From NCBI GenBank assembly GCA_013398175.1, contig VZRZ01001077.1, positions 1 through 64,000 on the forward strand: a stretch of DNA of 64,000 nt, written 5' to 3'. Below the pieces are notes generated by a model. It saw only the letters and a program-made list of their open reading frames with translations. It had not been told where the DNA came from and ran no database searches. The first letter of the stretch is position 1. Every line of letters starts with the position of its first letter. Of this stretch, positions 12,671 to 26,400 are shown in pieces. The DNA is from Climacteris rufus. Lineage: Eukaryota > Chordata > Aves > Passeriformes > Climacteridae. Position numbers and translations under genes: made by a program.

Positions 12671-14165
12671 AATGACAGGACAGGGCCATGGCAGTAACGC
12701 AGAAATCAGAAGCTGTGTTCAAATCACCCAAGTATGAAGCCAGCAATCATCAGCAGAGCCTGAGTATCTGTCTGCATCTGCCCTTAGTCAAAAAATGAGA
12801 AGATTAGCTAAGTGCCAGAAAGACTTTTCTTCTTGTTTTTATGTCTTGGTAAAAAAACTACAAAGATACAAATCTGGCAGTGAAAAATATCTAATATTCA
12901 TACCTAAGTTGAATGTCTTTTGGACAGGTTACATATTTAGTAGAACACACAGCAGCAGACACCCAGCTCAGGTATGAAGTTTCCTGTACAGAATAGAGGT
13001 AGCTGCCCCCAGAGAGCCTCTCCAGGCTGAATCAGATGTGCAGATGGGCAAACATTCCAGTGAGGAGAATGCTGAAAGGCAGCAAACGTGGTACAGTCAA
13101 GAATCTTATCAAAATTACTGACCAGTGTTGAGCCACAGATAAATTTCATAGTGGAAGGGCTCTGCCTACAATCACCTATTTCCTCCAAAGGAAAGGTTCC
13201 TCAGATTTCCAGCACTGCTCTGTGCCCAGGCAATTCACTCCTCCGCAGCATCGAAAGACTGACAGCATGAGTGGGTATGAACAATCCTGCAACAGTTGGT
13301 GGCTTGCAAAAAACAAATACAGGAAATTGTCCTGTGTGCCTCATTCAGAGCTTGTTCTGAGCTGTGTTTAAATTAGTACAGCACACACAGTTAAACTGCT
13401 GCCTGCTAGATACTGGTTACATACATGTTACAATGGAAATGAAGCAACAAAGGACAAAGTAGAAAATAAAAAATAGTGTCTATTCCACTACTAATCACAC
13501 GAGTTTCTGATTTGTTTCCTGTTAGTAATTCTACAGAACATATACATGAAGATCTGGTTCATCAATGGGCTTTGAGACATAACAAAACAAAAATGTCAGC
13601 AATAAAAACTGTAAATGAGATGAGACACATGGAAGTCAAACTATTCCTATGTACAAGGGAGCATTTGAAAATTGATGCTTAGAAAATCAATTAGTACAAA
13701 TCTCTCTCTACATGTTAAGTACAACCTAGAAAACTCATATTTTTCTGATTGCAGATATGATACTGTGCAAATAAAATGACTGAAATGTTTTTGTTGAAGA
13801 AATCTTTGTAACCTACACCATTACTAGCAATAGTGTATTTAGAAAAAGCGTAAGTCCCTGAGCCAGCAGGTAAGAGCCTACAAGATATTTATATTTCTCT
13901 CGATATATTTAAAAATAAAAATTTAAAAATTTGTTATGCTTTTAGCCATAAACTCGTAAAAGTAACAAAATTGCAGCAATCAAGGATGGGAACAGAAGAG
14001 GGGAAAGTAGAGAGGGAAAATCCTTCCATTTTTGCCACTTGAATTGCTGACAGGCACTTGGTACCAGTTTAGCAGGTAAAGTTCACCCTGGATCCTCCAG
14101 TTTACCAGCTGAGCCTCAAAAAGGTGCCACTTTAGAGTTTCTAGAAATGTGATATAAGAAAGACG
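12671..14165. other. AT-rich flanking DNA, no gene recognised
   Basis: No supported exon. It includes an A/T-rich patch at about 13900-13935 (taaaaataaaaatttaaaaa). Confidence 0.35.
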
Positions 14166-14360
14166 TTTTCCAAGGAGGGTGGGGAGGCCCTGGCACAGGT
14201 TGCCCAGAGAAGCTGTGGCTGCCCCATCCCTGGAAGTGTCCAAGGCCAGGCTGGATGGAGCTTGGAGCAGCCTGGGACAGTGGAAGGTGTCCCTGCCCAT
14301 GGCAGGGGGTGGATGAGATGACCTTTAAAGGTCCCTTGAATCCAAACTATTCTATGATTC
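14166..14360 (+). mobile_element. CR1 LINE 3' fragment, short
   Basis: It carries ggcacaggttgcccagagaa, ccccatccctggaagtgtcc, gaaggtgtccctgcccatgg and the tail aactattctatgattc. The unit is about 195 bp, strongly 5' truncated, and close to the 3' parts of the copies at 12127-12670 and 61829-62016. Confidence 0.92.
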
Positions 14361-17251
14361 AAATAAATACATATGATGCACAGAATACAGAGAACAGCAG
14401 TTCATGGTAAGAAACCATTAATAATTAGGTTATTTGTGCCTGTGCATGAAGGACAGGGAATTTTAAGTGTGTCCAGAGATGAAGAAACAAGACAAATAAG
14501 TAACCTGTGAGCAAAACTGGATGAAAGAATGTTGTTTGTTTCTGTTTGTCTCATCTTTGCTTTAGCTAGAGTGGAAAAAAAAGAAAAACAAGGCACAGCT
14601 ACCTTTGCACACTGCAAAGAGCAAGCCCTGCTGGGCTACAGAGTACATGGGCTTGGTGCCAAGCTGTGAAATAAAGGACAATGTGACCAGTCGAAGGCCT
14701 GACATTTCTCACCATGGTGGAAATGACAAATTGCCACAAAAACCAAAGGCATGTAAAAAGAAAAGTCCTGTGAAATGCTACCAGAGGATATTTCCTTGTG
14801 TCATGAGCTTATGCCACTTCTCTGAAAAAAATTTAAGTTTCTACAGAAAGTGAAATGCCAATATTCCATAAAAACAGTGCCCTTGGGGCAAAATCAACCT
14901 TTTCTGAGATGTCAAATAGTTTAAATATTAACACATGAGAAAACATGAATGTGTTGGTTGTTGGAAACTTGAGAATGCTCCTTGGTGTGTCCAGCTTCTC
15001 CAGATTATTTTTTCTTCCACACTATGTCCAGTGTAACTGGCTCAACTGCGAATGGCATCTACAATAAATGCTCCAGGTCTCTGAAATACAATGACATTGA
15101 GGTATTAGTGATACAGGAATTATAGTAAATTACACATTTGCTTTAAGGGGGAATTAAGTTTTCTGTGCAAAAGGGTGCATAATAGTAAAGGTGAAGCCAG
15201 AAAATGGTGGCCACCCACTTTTCAAGGGTTTTGAGGAGGCTGTGGCAACAGACTGAAAAACACTTATTTTTCTTACATTCAGATGACCAGATGTTTCTAG
15301 CAAGGGCAATGTGTACAAATGAGCAAAGAACAGCTGTAATGTTCCAAAGCAATACAGAACTTTCACATATAACAAGTCTGGATTAAAAACACACAGGTTC
15401 TGGACACCACATTTGGCTGTTTTATTAGGAAACTGTGTGTGTGAGAGCATGGAGGTAGGAGCCCACAGCTGCTGGGTCTGCACAGAGGAAAATCTGCTTT
15501 ACATGTCCTCTGGTCTTGCCTCTACCTTAGCTTATTTAAACTAACTACTGTTTCTCCTTTATTGACGCACTGAACTGTGTTTCATGCTCTCATGACAGCC
15601 TCAGAGAAGTTACAGCAGAAGTGTTTCTCATTTAACCCAGCATTCTAATGAGGTATTTCACAAACCCACTCACAATTAAGTCACAGAATCCTTTGGGTCA
15701 GCAGTTGATGAAGTGCAGAATAGCAGAGAAGCTCCAACACCAATGCTGTCAAGATCACCTCCTTGTCAGCACGTGCCAGCTGAGCAGCAAGGCACGGCAC
15801 AAACCCACTGACATTTCCTTACATCTACTTCAGATTCTTGTCTCTGCCTCTGCCCCTGGCTATTGTGCGTGTTTTGTCCCGTGAAGGCAGCTAAAATTCC
15901 TTCCTTCAGCTCTCTTGGCTTTGCCAGAGTAATTTGGGGGTTAGCACTTCAGTGTTGCTTTAACATGTACTGTTGAAGTCAACATTCTACCTGTATTCCT
16001 GATAATAGCTCAGATAATCTATATGCTCTTTGATGTTAAAATGAAGTATTTGTTAGTCTATTTGTAGTGACTATGGCCAAAAAATGCAATAAAACTATCT
16101 TGTTTCACAGCCAGAATTTCCCAGGTTTTGGTTAAAGCAGAAAATTCCACCCACACCCTGAGATAAATTAATGTAGTTCCTCATCTTCCTAGTAATTTTT
16201 TGCACTGATTTCCTCCCATGCTGTTTAGACTGATGATAAATTTTGGTCTTTATACAGATTTCTCTTGTGCCATTCGTCTACAGATTAATGGTTTAAAGGC
16301 CTTCTATCTTCTTTTTCACGGAGAAACGGTTTCCTCTAGAAGTTTGCACAAAGCAATAATGTTACATGTACAGGCTGTCTGCACAGTAGCCAGTGTACCA
16401 TGGCCTCTCAGCCCAGTAATTCCTTCTTCAGCAGGTCTCTGACCCTGGTTAGAGCCACAGCAATGTTGGCATACTTAGACTTAGCAGTGCTATTTTAAAG
16501 GCAGATGTTGACCATAGTGCTTCTTGAGTTACAAGCCTACAATTTAGGTTTATCTCCTCCCAAATCGCTCATCATAGCTATATGCTAGGAAGATACACAT
16601 TTTGATCCCCACAATTCCTATATTTATCCTTCTGTGTAAGTAAAGAACAAAACTGAAAATGCAGGTAGAGCAATAATATTGTTCCAAATGGCCACATGTG
16701 CAGTGATAGTGCTCATCTGTGTGGGCTGAGTCTCTCACAGAGCAAAGCCCTGTCTTGTGGAGGACTGAAGAGCCACACAATCTGCACAGCAACTGAGAAG
16801 CTCCAGCATGTGCAGTATTATATGTCAGACTTAATGTCCCTAGGCCCTAGTTACTTGGAAACACATTGTCTTCAGTGTTAAGTAACAGACTGGATGCAAA
16901 CCTTCCTTAAAAAAAGGAGAGGCATTTGGAGAAAGCAAAACAACATTATTTCCCTTATTGTCTTAGTCAGCAGTGAGGAAAAGGAGTGGCTAGGCCAGGA
17001 CAATCCTTACACTTCCTATGTGTGACTTATGTAAGGGGCCCTTGGCAGAATGAGATGCTGCCACCAACTTTCGAACTCCACATTTACTAACACACTGTAA
17101 TAACTTACCACCAGTTCCCAGTAGCTTCTGCTTTTGCATTAATGGGAACTCAGGTGTTTGCAAGGACTAGAACTGTACAGATAAGCTTGTGCCCCAGTGT
17201 GCCCTGCATTCCTGGATGCCATGCCCTGCTACCTCATGCTGCAGGAACTCA
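14361..17251 (-). other. NINJ1 3' side: probable downstream intron and non-coding last exon, not resolved
   Basis: A donor directly after the NINJ1 stop implies that more transcript lies in this direction. Minus-strand polyadenylation-type signals can be seen as tttatt on the plus strand (for example about 15420 and 15559), but none is clearly preferred. I recognise no other gene and no repeat. Confidence 0.35.
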
Positions 17252-17259
17252 CCTGGTCC

Positions 17260-17414
17260 TTACTGTCGTGATGCTGACTCAGCAGCTGGCTTCTGCACTC
17301 CAAAGGCAGTGATAAAAATATTCACAACTACTATAATGAATACCAGTCCAGTTGCAAGGTTGTTGAGGAAATCCAGCTTTCCATGTTTTGCAGGGTTGTT
17401 AAGGTCATATTTTA
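17260..17414 (-). CDS. NINJ1: NINJ1 coding exon 3 (end of codon 103 to the stop)
   Basis: The acceptor ctttgaag precedes TAAAATATGACC. The single G left by exon 2 joins TA to make GTA (Val103), restoring the VKYDLNNPAKH run expected in NINJ1. The exon then encodes KLDFLNNLATGL, the second membrane segment (FIIVVVNIFITAFG) and VQKPAAESASRQ, with stop TAA at 17262-17260. There is no ATG-initiated frame here; it is visible only as an internal exon. Just after the stop the sequence reads GGACCAG then GTGAGT, a consensus donor (intron base 1 at 17252), so the transcript probably splices on to a non-coding last exon. The tail after VQKP is the least conserved part of the family. Confidence 0.95.
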
Positions 17415-20400
17415 CTTCAAAGAAAAAGGAGAAAAAATGTTTAATGATATGTATATTTTAAAATCCAGAATAAAAGTCTTCATACTGATGTATTTCAATA
17501 ATTTCTCTTATGCTGAGCTATTTGGATCAGTTGTATTTAAAAGGGCAGTCCGATTCTGCAGTGTCAGTAAAAGTGCTAAGGGGAAGGTCTGTAATCACAA
17601 GGAGCCTATTAACTTCCAGTAATTGGCATCTAATCTCTGTGGAGACACATGGATGCACTAACACCACTAGAAATCTTCTGAGTTCTCGATCTTTTGAAGC
17701 CGAGTTTTGTTGCAAACTTTAAGCATTTAAAAACTATTTCAGTCTTTAATACATGAAGCGTGAAGGCCTGACAGAATGAAGTTAAATCTCCTAGTTAAAA
17801 TGCTACAAATCTCTTTACCAGTGCTGGCTTTTTTTTTTGGTACTGGTGCCCTTCCCCTGCCTGTATTCCCTTGTACTCCCTGCTTTTGCCCTGATTCTAT
17901 TTTTAGAAAGCAAAGGCACTCAATGTGTTAAACAGAGGGAGATATCAAAGCAATGTATCTGCACTCCTTTCTACACAGAGGATCTGCTGTGTAAACACTT
18001 CCCTTTTTTTCTTGCAGTTGTTCTTTGGTAGAACTGCTAATGGGAGTGAGGGAGGCACACACAAGGGAGATAGCATTAATTTAGTGTAAGCTTTGATTCC
18101 AGGCCTTGTGATAACACACAAATTAGTTACATTGGGCTGATAATAATGCTTGGTTTAGGACTGTGAGAAGTCTGGGACACTTGCCTGGCAACATAGAATC
18201 ATTAAGGCTGGAAAAGACCTCCAAGATCATCAAGTCTAACCTTTGACCAAATACTGTCATGCCCACTGAAACATCATGAAAACCCAAGGGTTTCCTGTCT
18301 CTGTTCTCTGCCAGTAAGGGCTCTGCAGCTCAGACTCTTGGCTACATTTCTGTGATGCTGGTGGAGTGAGTGCTGATGAGTTCTGGAGCATGTTTTGAGA
18401 ATGGCTTTTGTCTATTAAGACTCCTAGTTCTCAAGAGCATAGAGCACTGGAGCTTTTGCCTACACGTGCACAATGTGCAACAGTAAGTTTATACCTGGCA
18501 AGTTTTTACAGCAACCTAAAACCTAGAGCTCCTTCTGATAGGCACATACATAGATATAGGTTATGACTCTACTACATGAGATAATTTTTATTATTTGCTT
18601 GTAACACAATGATCCTGTTCCACATTGCAGAAGTGAACCACAGAACAAAGATCCCTTGTTGTTGAAGAAGTTAAGTGGTGGCAAACACACTCGTGATGCT
18701 GAAGTACTAAAAGCCAGGTTCACCTGGTGTCCCTAACTAGGAAGTTTAATGCTGTTTTGGTTTCAAGGAATTCTGAGCACCTGTTCAAGTCCTGTTTGCT
18801 AAAGCAGTGTAGTCAAACATCACAGACCAGGCAAAGCACTGAAGAACAGTGTGTTGGAACTGTCTGAGAAGCTACTGCACACCTGTGTAGGCATGAAATA
18901 AATTCAGCAATACGTCAGACTTAAAATGAGTTTACACATCTGTAAAACATCTGGAGGCATGTGGATGCTTGCATCCCAACAGGACCTGTAAGGACTCTAG
19001 TACTGCCATGTGAATGAAGAAAAATAAATGGAATAACTAATTCTGAAATATTGAATAAGAACATTTGAGACAGTTTAAAAAGGCAAGGCAATAAAGGCCT
19101 AACCTGTTATGCAAGTTAAAAGAAATCATGCTGAAAGGCAAACTGACACTTTCAGAGCTGTACCTTTGTCCAAAGGAGGGTCAGAGAAGACAAGTAATAC
19201 TTGTCAGGTTAGGAAGAGCTCTAAATTTTGAAGTAGAATTGCAGTAATCCTATCTTTGTAATTACAGTACTTAAGATGAGGGTGTTTGTGAAAATGTTCT
19301 TAAGAACAGTTATTCTTTAAGTATTTTATTACAGTGGATTACTATAATTTCATGTCATTTAAACTATTTCAAGACATTCTTTGCTTTTCTTCCAAAAAAT
19401 TAAGGTCACCAAATCACTTTCAAGGACAAGTTTACTGAACATTTCTCACACTGTTTTTGTGAAACGCTCTTTTGAGGGAGGAAAAGCTTTTAATACCTAA
19501 TAGAAACTGTGAGAACTGTAACTCCCAGGATAAAACCCTGACTCAAGGAAAGAAACTGGATGGTAGCACAGACTTTTACTGGAACTTGTGAGAGCTTGCA
19601 GAGACAGAATTTTGTGGCTGGACAGAAACAAACTATTCCTGTAAGCCCAAACTATACATTATGAAAAGGAAGTTTTTGCTCTGATGCCTGTATCTTTGTA
19701 TCTTTATATCCTATTTCCTAACCTCTTCCTATCTTTTGACCTCAGCAGGTCAGCATTGCTCCAACAGTGTGTCACCATAAGCTGAGGGCTCTGTCACCCT
19801 CAATGTGACAAAGATAAAAATGACAACAATTTAAACTATTTTGGCAATGTCTTGCAGAAACAAGCATGAGAAAGCAAAATTACTGGCCAACAGAAAGACA
19901 GAGAACTTGTTTACAGCCTCAAAGCCTGCTGAAACAACCACCAGGGAGATGCCTTCAACCAAGGAACATAAAAGTATTTTGCTGATTTTTCCATTACTCT
20001 CTTCCCACACCTCCCAGCATCAACAGGTTGGTTTTTGCCAGTGCTTTTCTGGAATCTCCTCTGAGCCAAGACCTGGATTTTGCTCTTGCACCAACTCTAC
20101 CAAATGCAGAGAACACTGTATTCTATCTCTTTTCTAAGAAAGAAAAAAGTGATGTCAACTGCATATCCACATTACAAGCCATGTGTATTCCGGATCTCTA
20201 GGAAGTTTCCCCTTCAACAGAATGTTGTTTTTTCAGCTGTGATAGAAGAGCAGAACACTGGAAGATTGACAGGGATGCCAAAGGTGGCACCCATAACTCA
20301 GTAAATGCCATGCATGAGCTCTGCCTTTTCATTTACATTCAGCCCAAGGTCGGTTATATAGTTCGCATTAAAGGGCAAGATTTGAAAAAAGTTATGAGAA

Positions 20401-23400
20401 TAAATGATAGCAGAAGTGATCCACAGCTGTTTCCTACCAGTGGAGGTATCATTTATTCCAGTGAATAATGGGGTTCAACATTTTCTCTGATTTGAGTGAC
20501 TCTCCAAAGTGATAGTCTAGGGCTGCTGTTAATTCATGTTGCAGGTTTTCAGCAACTCTGCTAAGTGCCACTGGATTTTTTCTGCATTTTGTCTCTCAAA
20601 AGCACGGAGGAAAATACCACAGTAGATTAAGACTGCAAAGAAAGTTACTGAAGGCTGGTTTAAGGTCAAAATACAAAACCCAGACTTCCAGAATACTCTC
20701 TCTCCACTGTCTGTGGAGTTTCAGTTGGGCTTTTTCAAGCAATTCATGCTCACTCAGCAATGACATTGTTTTAGAAATGTCTGGTTCTACAGCTACTTAG
20801 AGCAATATTCTGCCTTACAGAATGGGGCAGTGGGTATAGAATATAAATGTATTACAAATTTGGCAATACTAACTTAAAATACCAAACTTTTAGTGATAAA
20901 TATTGAATCTTGTGTCTCACACTGTTATACTTATTAATACTCAACATCTATTTTTGAGAACAGCAAAAACACTGCATTGACATCCCGGAATGTGAAGGTC
21001 TGTAATTCAACAACCAAGACAGAAAGGGGAGAAGGGGAAAGCAGGACACAGGGAACTACTTCTATACCTGCCTCATTAAATGTGTCCACTAACACAACTC
21101 CTATTTGAACTCATTCTCTTGAAGTGATTTCCAGCATATGTTAAAGGTATCTAAAGTATCTTTAGTATCTAAAGTAGAAAAGGTTTCCTCAGCAATAGGC
21201 AGAATACAATATGATCTATTTGCAGTTCCAAGATGCTGCTCAGACTGTATTTTCATATCATGTGTCATTTGAAATTTTGGACTGAAGTCATACTGTGTGA
21301 ATAACAGATCAGGATGCTCTTAGGGGCAAACATTGCTCCAAGTATCCTTTCCTTTTAAACTTAATTTCAGTTTAACGTGGATTTGATAATTAACATAACA
21401 AGTACATTTCTACCATTTCCCACCTAGAGATTTGGGATCTCTAGGTGGGGAACGGTAGGTGCAGTCTGATTGCAGAAACACAGCCCAGCTGCAGATAACA
21501 TGCCACACCAACATGCAGATGGTTATTTCAACTTCCACTTCTTTCTGAGTTCCGCATTCACAGTATTTTCTCACATGACTGATATGGAAGAAATACATTT
21601 CAGTTATAAGATTAAGTAACAGGTCTTGCCAAAACAATATTATGAAACTGCATAGACTGCATTATTCTATTTGGCCTACTGACGTTTCTTTTAAAATATT
21701 TCATAATTTTTTCTTCCTCTTCAGGCTTTCTGGTGAGAACAATATTCATACTCCAGGCAAATGAGTAGGAGGAAGTTAAAAATTGAAGATTTGACATAAA
21801 GCTGCCCTTCCTCTCTTTCTTGCATATTTCTACGGTTTCAAGAGAGAATCTACACTTTTTGGATGTTAGGAACAATTTCTTCAGCGTTGTCAAACATTGG
21901 AACAGGCTGTCCAGGGAAGTGGTTGAGTCACCGTCCCTGAAGATAATGAAAATACATGAAGTTGTGGTGGTTATGTACATGGTTTAGAGGTGAACATGGC
22001 AGTGCTGGGTTAACTTTTGGATCTTAGGGGTCTTTTCCAACCTAAGTGATTCTATGACTCTAACTGTAATGGGTTCTGAGGTAAAGGCTTTTTAGAAGTA
22101 AATAATGTGTCTATATACCATCCTATAGGCTGTGTCCTGCAAGAAAAATACAAGCCAATGGTTCTTGCTGTTGCTACCTACCAAGGAATATGAGGAGCAC
22201 TCCCACCATAACTTGCAGTGTGAGTGACAGGCTGATAAGGATGATCAGTGGGATGTAGAAGGAAAAGGAAGGCCCTTGCTCCATCACAGCTTTGAGCTGG
22301 GAGGCGTTGGCCATCAGCAGGGCGATGTCCAGCATGCTTTCAGCAGCGCTCTTCTTGTTGGCATAGTGGTTGATGTTGATGGGTCTGTTCCTCTGGAACC
22401 ACTGTGACATTCTGTGCTGAAATGGGCAGGGAGGAAAAGGGTTATTCACATCTCTTTCAATTGTTGGCCCATCAACTGATTTCTGGAATCATATGGGTAG
22501 GGCCACAGCAGTACTAAGATGATCTCTGCAGCTTTCCCACTGTTACCCCCCTCCAGACAGAAGAGCAGAGAACAGTGCCTGCCTGTACTGGCCTTTGGCA
22601 GGTACACTTTTTCCAGTTTGCCTATAGGATCAGTCTAAACAGTCAACATGTTTCTGTCCTGGAAAAAGGAAAGATCGGAAAAGTTGAAACACTTGCACTG
22701 TGAAAAAGTTGGGAGGGAAAAACCATGTAACAGGATCCAGCAAACAAAAGGTTGTTGTGACTAATTTACACCTGAAGGCACACTTAAAAATACAGATATT
22801 TATTAAATTCACTTTCTCTCATCACACATCTAAAAAGTGCCTTCATTACTCATGATTCTTATTTTAAGGATTGATGTGGAGTTGGCCACTGTGCGAGCTT
22901 TGCTTGCCCTCCTTTCCCTGCTGCTCCTTCCTTTGCCATGCCACTGTTTTAAATTTTCCATACATCCACACACAGACGGTTTTCCACTTAACTATCATAT
23001 GATCTGTTGTTGCCAACAACTGCCTAATTACAAGGGAAGCTTTTTTCCCCCATTTTCAAATCAGCTGGTTTTGGTTTCATTTTTTGTTTTTGTTTTTTTT
23101 TGTTTTAAATTTTTCTGCAAACAAAAGGAAAAATAAAAACCAACTGCAGGGCAAACCCAGAGCTAGTTAACCCAACGGGATGAATATATGTGTGTTTCCT
23201 GATGATGATTCAGGTGACCTCCTTGATGATTCATTTGACTGCTTGTTGCCCAGAGGTGCCTATTTCTCCATGGATTAGATGCAGCCTAGGGTAACTAGGT
23301 TAGATTTAGCTGCCCAGTTCCACAAGGAAGGAAGAGTAGGTGATCCTCTATCCTGCAGGCTCTGAGTTTGCAGGTTAGGAATTTCTTTCTTGCTGCTCTT

Positions 23401-26400
23401 AGTTCTACACTTTATTTTCAAAAATAATATATGAAGAGTAAGCTTATTCTAGCTGACTTCTTTAAACCTACTTCTTAGAGACCTTTCTACTGCTCAAATG
23501 TGTTCCCACTTGCCAGAAAATCCTGTGAAAGAAGTCTGACTTTGCAGACTAGTTCAAATGCAGAAGACACCCTCTAATTACTCTCCTCAGCAGCACTAAA
23601 CATGATCAAATTTCCAACTCCAAAGCCAGGGTTGCCACAGTCCAGACCTAAAAGTCTCCTTTTAAATAGGGCAGATATTGATGTACACATTGCCAGTTTT
23701 TCCAGGGCATTTAAACACCAAACTTGACCTATTTTCACCAGACATTTTGTAATCTTCCACAAGCCTAAATATTTGACTGAGTGTAAATTGTCATAGGGCA
23801 GCAGTAAATGTTTTTTTTTGTGCAAAGAGAAGCAGCCATATAATCACAGCTCCCCTCAGACAGCTTCTTCAAGAGAGCAAGCCCCTGCAAAGAAAATGGC
23901 TCTCAGGCAGATACTGACTTCAGTCAGGAAGAACTCGATAATCATTTGGGTTTGTCTAAATCCCACAGGCAAAAGATGTACTTAGGATGGAGAATCTGTC
24001 CCACATTTGTCAGCTTTTTTCTCCTCAAACAGAGCTTTCTATTTTCACCCCCTTGCTCCTTACACTACTACAGCATTTGGATGCTTCAGAAAAAATACCA
24101 CAATTCATGCATACCATCCGCCAGAAGCACTAAACCAGGTGCAGATGTTCATGTTTTCCTTATGGAAAGAAAGCAGCATTGAATATATGCCAGAGTAACA
24201 TTTTTCACTGTTCATTGTGCAGTAAAAAGCTCTTTGGCTTGCTGATGCACCAGTGTAAGAGGGGATGGGGAACTACGAGTGAAATAGCAGAATTTCACTT
24301 CTGGGCAGGAATGATAAGAAACTGTTCTCAGTACACTGTAGAAGTAATTTCTGTTTTGTCATAAGCTCACAACAGAGAAGCTCTTCTTATGTCTAGGAAC
24401 TAATTAACTACTTCTTGCCAAAAAAACTGACTTTGAAATATCTGTTGGGTCTACGAGGCTGCAGCATGTAACACAGGGACAAACTCCCAGGGTAGCTGTG
24501 AGTCAGTTCTTAATGCTGATGGAAGGGGACTGAAATGAAAACATGAGGGCTGGTTTCTTTGTCTTGACTCCATGTAGGAGTGTGAACACGTTTGGCTTTT
24601 AAAGAGTACATAGTCTGGGCAACATCTTCCTTTCAGTTACATCTGTGACTCCATGATGTAAGACAGTTCACCATCTTTTCTCTTCCCTGGGGAAATGTAC
24701 TGCTGTGTTTTCAGGACCTTGCTGTTTGCTAATTTTCTGTATGGTGGAAACAGCAGGCTCTGGCATTTGAACTGTGGGGGGAGCAAAGGATCTGAGTTAC
24801 TTCTGAGCTCAAATAAATGGAGACTTTTCAAAGTATGGAGCTGCTAAGGTAAACTAAGGCAAAACTTTATTCCTTCAGTGACGACTCGGCTATTATCTCT
24901 GCTTAGATTCTAAAAAATGGCATTTTACTAAGTGAAGAGGCTTTCTTTCAACTACCATTTCTGATAGCAGACCAGTTCAACGTTGGAACCAGCCATGTGG
25001 AGAACTGCCAAGTCAGACTTTTTTCTCAGACTGTGATCTTGCCTTCACCACAAAGTCAGACTTTTTTCTCAGACTGTGATCTTGCCTTCACCACAAAAAA
25101 TGACCCGTAGTCACAAAAACCCCAGAAACAATTACCTCTCATCTCTGGACTGATGCTGGAAAACCATATGACAAAATAAAACAAAAACAAGATCAGCCTT
25201 GTCTTCTGGGAGCAAGCTGAAGTATTGAAACTGATGCAGCCAGTACTACATGGGCACTTTTTAAGATCAGACTTTGTGTTAGACAGCAATATATAGACAG
25301 CCAGTGAAATAAGAGATGTTGCCTTAACCTCAGGATAGTGACAATCATGTAGAATGGAAATTATAGTAGAACTTTGTTATGTGGCTTTATGATTTCAGGG
25401 AGATTCCAAGCATGCAGCAACATGTAGTCCACAGCACTAAACAACACTTACTGTGCTGTGATCACCTGCAGGGCTGTGAAGAGGGAAACCAGAATGTCTA
25501 GAGATTCTCTAGGATGCAGGTAAAGTAAGGCTTTTCCTGCAGGTGTCACTTGGCAGAAGAGCACATTCCACATGACCTGCTTCAGTCTCAATGTAACCAA
25601 AACACCTCGTTACACACATTTAATTTTCAAATTACTTGACAGAGACAAGCTAAGCCTTTGTGTTGGTGTCTCCAAAGGAGACTGAGCAAAACCAGCACGT
25701 GCATTCACACGTGTCTGAGAGCCAGGTGTGGCTGGGACTGCATTCCCTGCAGTGTTCCCTGCCTGTCTTCAGGCCCCCAGTGCCTCAAAGCTTCAGCCTC
25801 TGTGCACAGCAACCTGCCCTGCTGGTAAGTGCACAGTTAGACCAAGCACAGGAGTGAAAAGCCTTTGCTCCTCTGTGACTGGAAGAATCCCATGGAAGAG
25901 CTTGTTTTCCCAGTGACACGGTGCTGTCCCCATGGACAGTACCACCAGGTCTCCTCACAAAATCAGGGTCTGTTTGCTTATCCAGAGCAGTGCACTTTGC
26001 AAGGATAAAGCCACAATGCCATGTCAGGAACTGGCACTTTTTTGGTTCTGTAAGACCAAACCTTCACTCCAAGATTGCATGGTATTGGTTTACAGTCTCC
26101 CTGTGTTGGTACAGGCTTTGCCACTGCTTTGCTTCACTCCCCATTTCAGTGGTACACCCAGCAGAACTTTGAAATACAGAAAGGATTTATTGGTTACATC
26201 TATTAAAAAACAAATACAAATGGCTCTGTAACAAATGTCCTTAGGTGCTGAGTTTCATGAATCACAGCTAAGACCCACCTAGTGATTCAACAGGAAGGAA
26301 ACAGCACTGAAAATGGAAATATTTGAAAACAAACAATAAAGTATTTTTCCTAAATACAGTAACTTGTTATAGTAAAGATTACAGCAATTTTCTCTCTATT

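Larger units (their letters stand above)
17415..22181 (-). other. NINJ1: NINJ1 intron 2
   Basis: The intron starts GTAGGT at 22181 and ends ctttgaag at 17415. It is 4767 bp, phase 1 and AT-rich, and contains two CR1 fragments (18193-18275 and 21855-22062). Nothing else coding is recognised. A polypyrimidine tract with AG near 18001-18018 (plus strand) is acceptor-like but has no partner. Confidence 0.85.

Noticed and set aside
1..17000. Search for CARD19 exons on the plus strand
   Set aside because: I found no segment whose translation resembles the CARD domain or the C-terminal membrane segment of CARD19.
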